Positions 50,349 through 50,842 of a stretch of 50,842 nucleotides of DNA are shown one piece after another. The stretch covers positions 1 through 50,842 of the forward strand of contig JAUILT010000008.1 of NCBI GenBank assembly GCA_030432925.1. The letters run 5' to 3'. The notes under the pieces are model-generated. The model saw only the letters and a program-made list of their open reading frames with translations. It made no database searches and had not been told where the DNA came from. Numbering within the stretch: the first letter of the stretch is position 1; each line of letters opens with the position of its first letter. The position numbers and the translations under genes were made by a program. Source of the DNA: Bdellovibrionia bacterium. Its GTDB lineage: Bacteria > Bdellovibrionota > Bdellovibrionia > Bdellovibrionales > UBA1609.

Positions 50349-50842
50349 ATGGCAATTTCTAACTTTCTTAACTTACTGATTCTTTTAACATGCTTGGTGT
50401 TTTTCAGCCTGTTTCCTATTCAAAAAAACTCCAAAGATATTTTTGATTACTATTTCATTACAATAGTTTTTGGAATGAGTGCTATCACCGCTATTAATAC
50501 TTATAAGTTTCGAAAAGACCTTCTAACTAATGACCCTTTATTTATTATTTTTGTGTTTCTAGGAGGTGTTGTCAGACTTCTACCTATAACACTGTATAGT
50601 GTCTGGCTCGATGAAAGCACGCAGTTTTTTGGACCTTACTTTCAAGGGTTAATCACATCTTCCATTACTCAACAGCAAATGCCTCTGGACTACCTATTTA
50701 GCGGTATTGCGTACTATCTTTTTAACTCACAAGAGTTTGCCCCTCGATTTTTTTCTTTTATTTTTGGGTCTTTAGCCTGTGGGGTTTTTTATCTATGGAT
50801 ACAAAACTTTATAAAAAATAAACTCCTACAAATTCTTTGCGC
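50349..50842 (+). CDS. GT-C fold membrane glycosyltransferase, cut by the right edge
   Basis: The frame starts ATG 50349 and stays open to the end of the window. It begins with hydrophobic helices ('FLNLLILLTCLVFFSLFP'). The first loop has 'SVWLDESTQFFGPYFQGL', where the D-E pair matches the GT-C signature, and 'QQQMPLDYLFSGIAYYLF', matching the P-x-x-Y segment of 43072-45021. It is therefore a second family 39-like enzyme, paralogous in layout to that gene. It is co-directional with the dehydrogenase (six-base gap). Confidence 0.75.
   Translation, partial: MAISNFLNLLILLTCLVFFSLFPIQKNSKDIFDYYFITIVFGMSAITAINTYKFRKDLLTNDPLFIIFVFLGGVVRLLPITLYSVWLDESTQFFGPYFQGLITSSITQQQMPLDYLFSGIAYYLFNSQEFAPRFFSFIFGSLACGVFYLWIQNFIKNKLLQILC

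Noticed and set aside
1-50842. CRISPR array
   Set aside because: No regularly spaced direct repeats were seen anywhere in the window, and no cas-like gene is present.

Overview
This window reads as a chromosomal segment of a Bdellovibrionota-type bacterium (Bdellovibrio/Oligoflexia relatives). The pointers are an MglA polarity GTPase directly after dnaX-ybaB-recR, a TIGR02147/DUF4423 protein, a DUF1592-DUF1552 pair, PilZ and TPR/winged-helix proteins, and several lipoproteins of the 'FQNC' and 'xAGC' style. Assignment rests on gene content only; no rRNA or marker phylogeny was possible.

Layout. (1) 1-7067: accessory, A+T-rich, all on the minus strand. A DUF4365 nuclease-fold protein with a small out-of-frame ORF at its 3' end is preceded by a tightly packed eight-gene operon: double-cupin/GNAT fusion, NUDIX hydrolase, GNAT, histidine phosphatase, GNAT, DUF6191 membrane protein, YciI and a GrpB-FtsH-type M41 protease fusion. 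(2) 7248-9604: small membrane protein, a COG3657/COG3636-type toxin-antitoxin pair, a lipoprotein and two secreted proteins. (3) 9.8-13.5 kb: a mobile-element module of five coupled genes (membrane/coiled-coil protein, replication-relaxation protein, two small ORFs, large serine recombinase), preceded by a cluster of GACCC-N6-GGGTC dyads. The recombinase frame runs through an opposite-strand terminator, a REP-like palindrome and a 3'-end remnant of a tRNA/tmRNA gene. (4) 13.5-16.5 kb: HigBA toxin-antitoxin, an AraC regulator and a secreted papain-like protease, ending at the intact tmRNA gene (ssrA). This is the layout expected of an island inserted at the ssrA 3' end. (5) 17-28 kb: lipoproteins, a TPR plus OmpR-type winged-helix protein, a c-type cytochrome DUF1592 protein with its DUF1552 partner, an EF-hand lipoprotein with a methyltransferase, a probable 2OG-Fe oxygenase, and a lipoprotein with a TIGR02147 protein. 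(6) 28.2-37.8 kb: housekeeping genes, including srkA, SRP RNA, dnaX, ybaB/ebfC, recR, mglA, nadA, a phosphopantetheinyl transferase and PilZ. (7) 37.9-50.8 kb: a surface-glycan or modified-polymer cluster with twitch radical SAM protein, methyltransferase, Amt-like transporter, two asparagine-synthetase homologues (one without its glutaminase cysteine), two GT-C membrane glycosyltransferases, a toroid/beta-sandwich protein, a DPM1-like GT2 and a UDP-sugar dehydrogenase.

How the parts fit. In region 7 the dehydrogenase would make a uronic acid, the AsnB homologues could amidate it, and the GT2/GT-C pair would move a lipid-linked sugar. The Amt-like gene is divergent from the glutaminase-dead AsnB homologue, which suggests (inference only) an ammonia-fed amidation step. 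In region 6 SRP RNA and the dnaX-ybaB-recR-mglA chain form one transcriptional neighbourhood. In regions 3-4 the att-like remnant, the terminators and ssrA mark at least one past insertion event.

The strongest candidates for undescribed biology are the Amt-like/AsnB-like pair, the GrpB-M41 fusion in its eight-gene operon, the recombinase that reads through an att remnant, and a long-range hairpin at 28.2 kb that may be a structured RNA.
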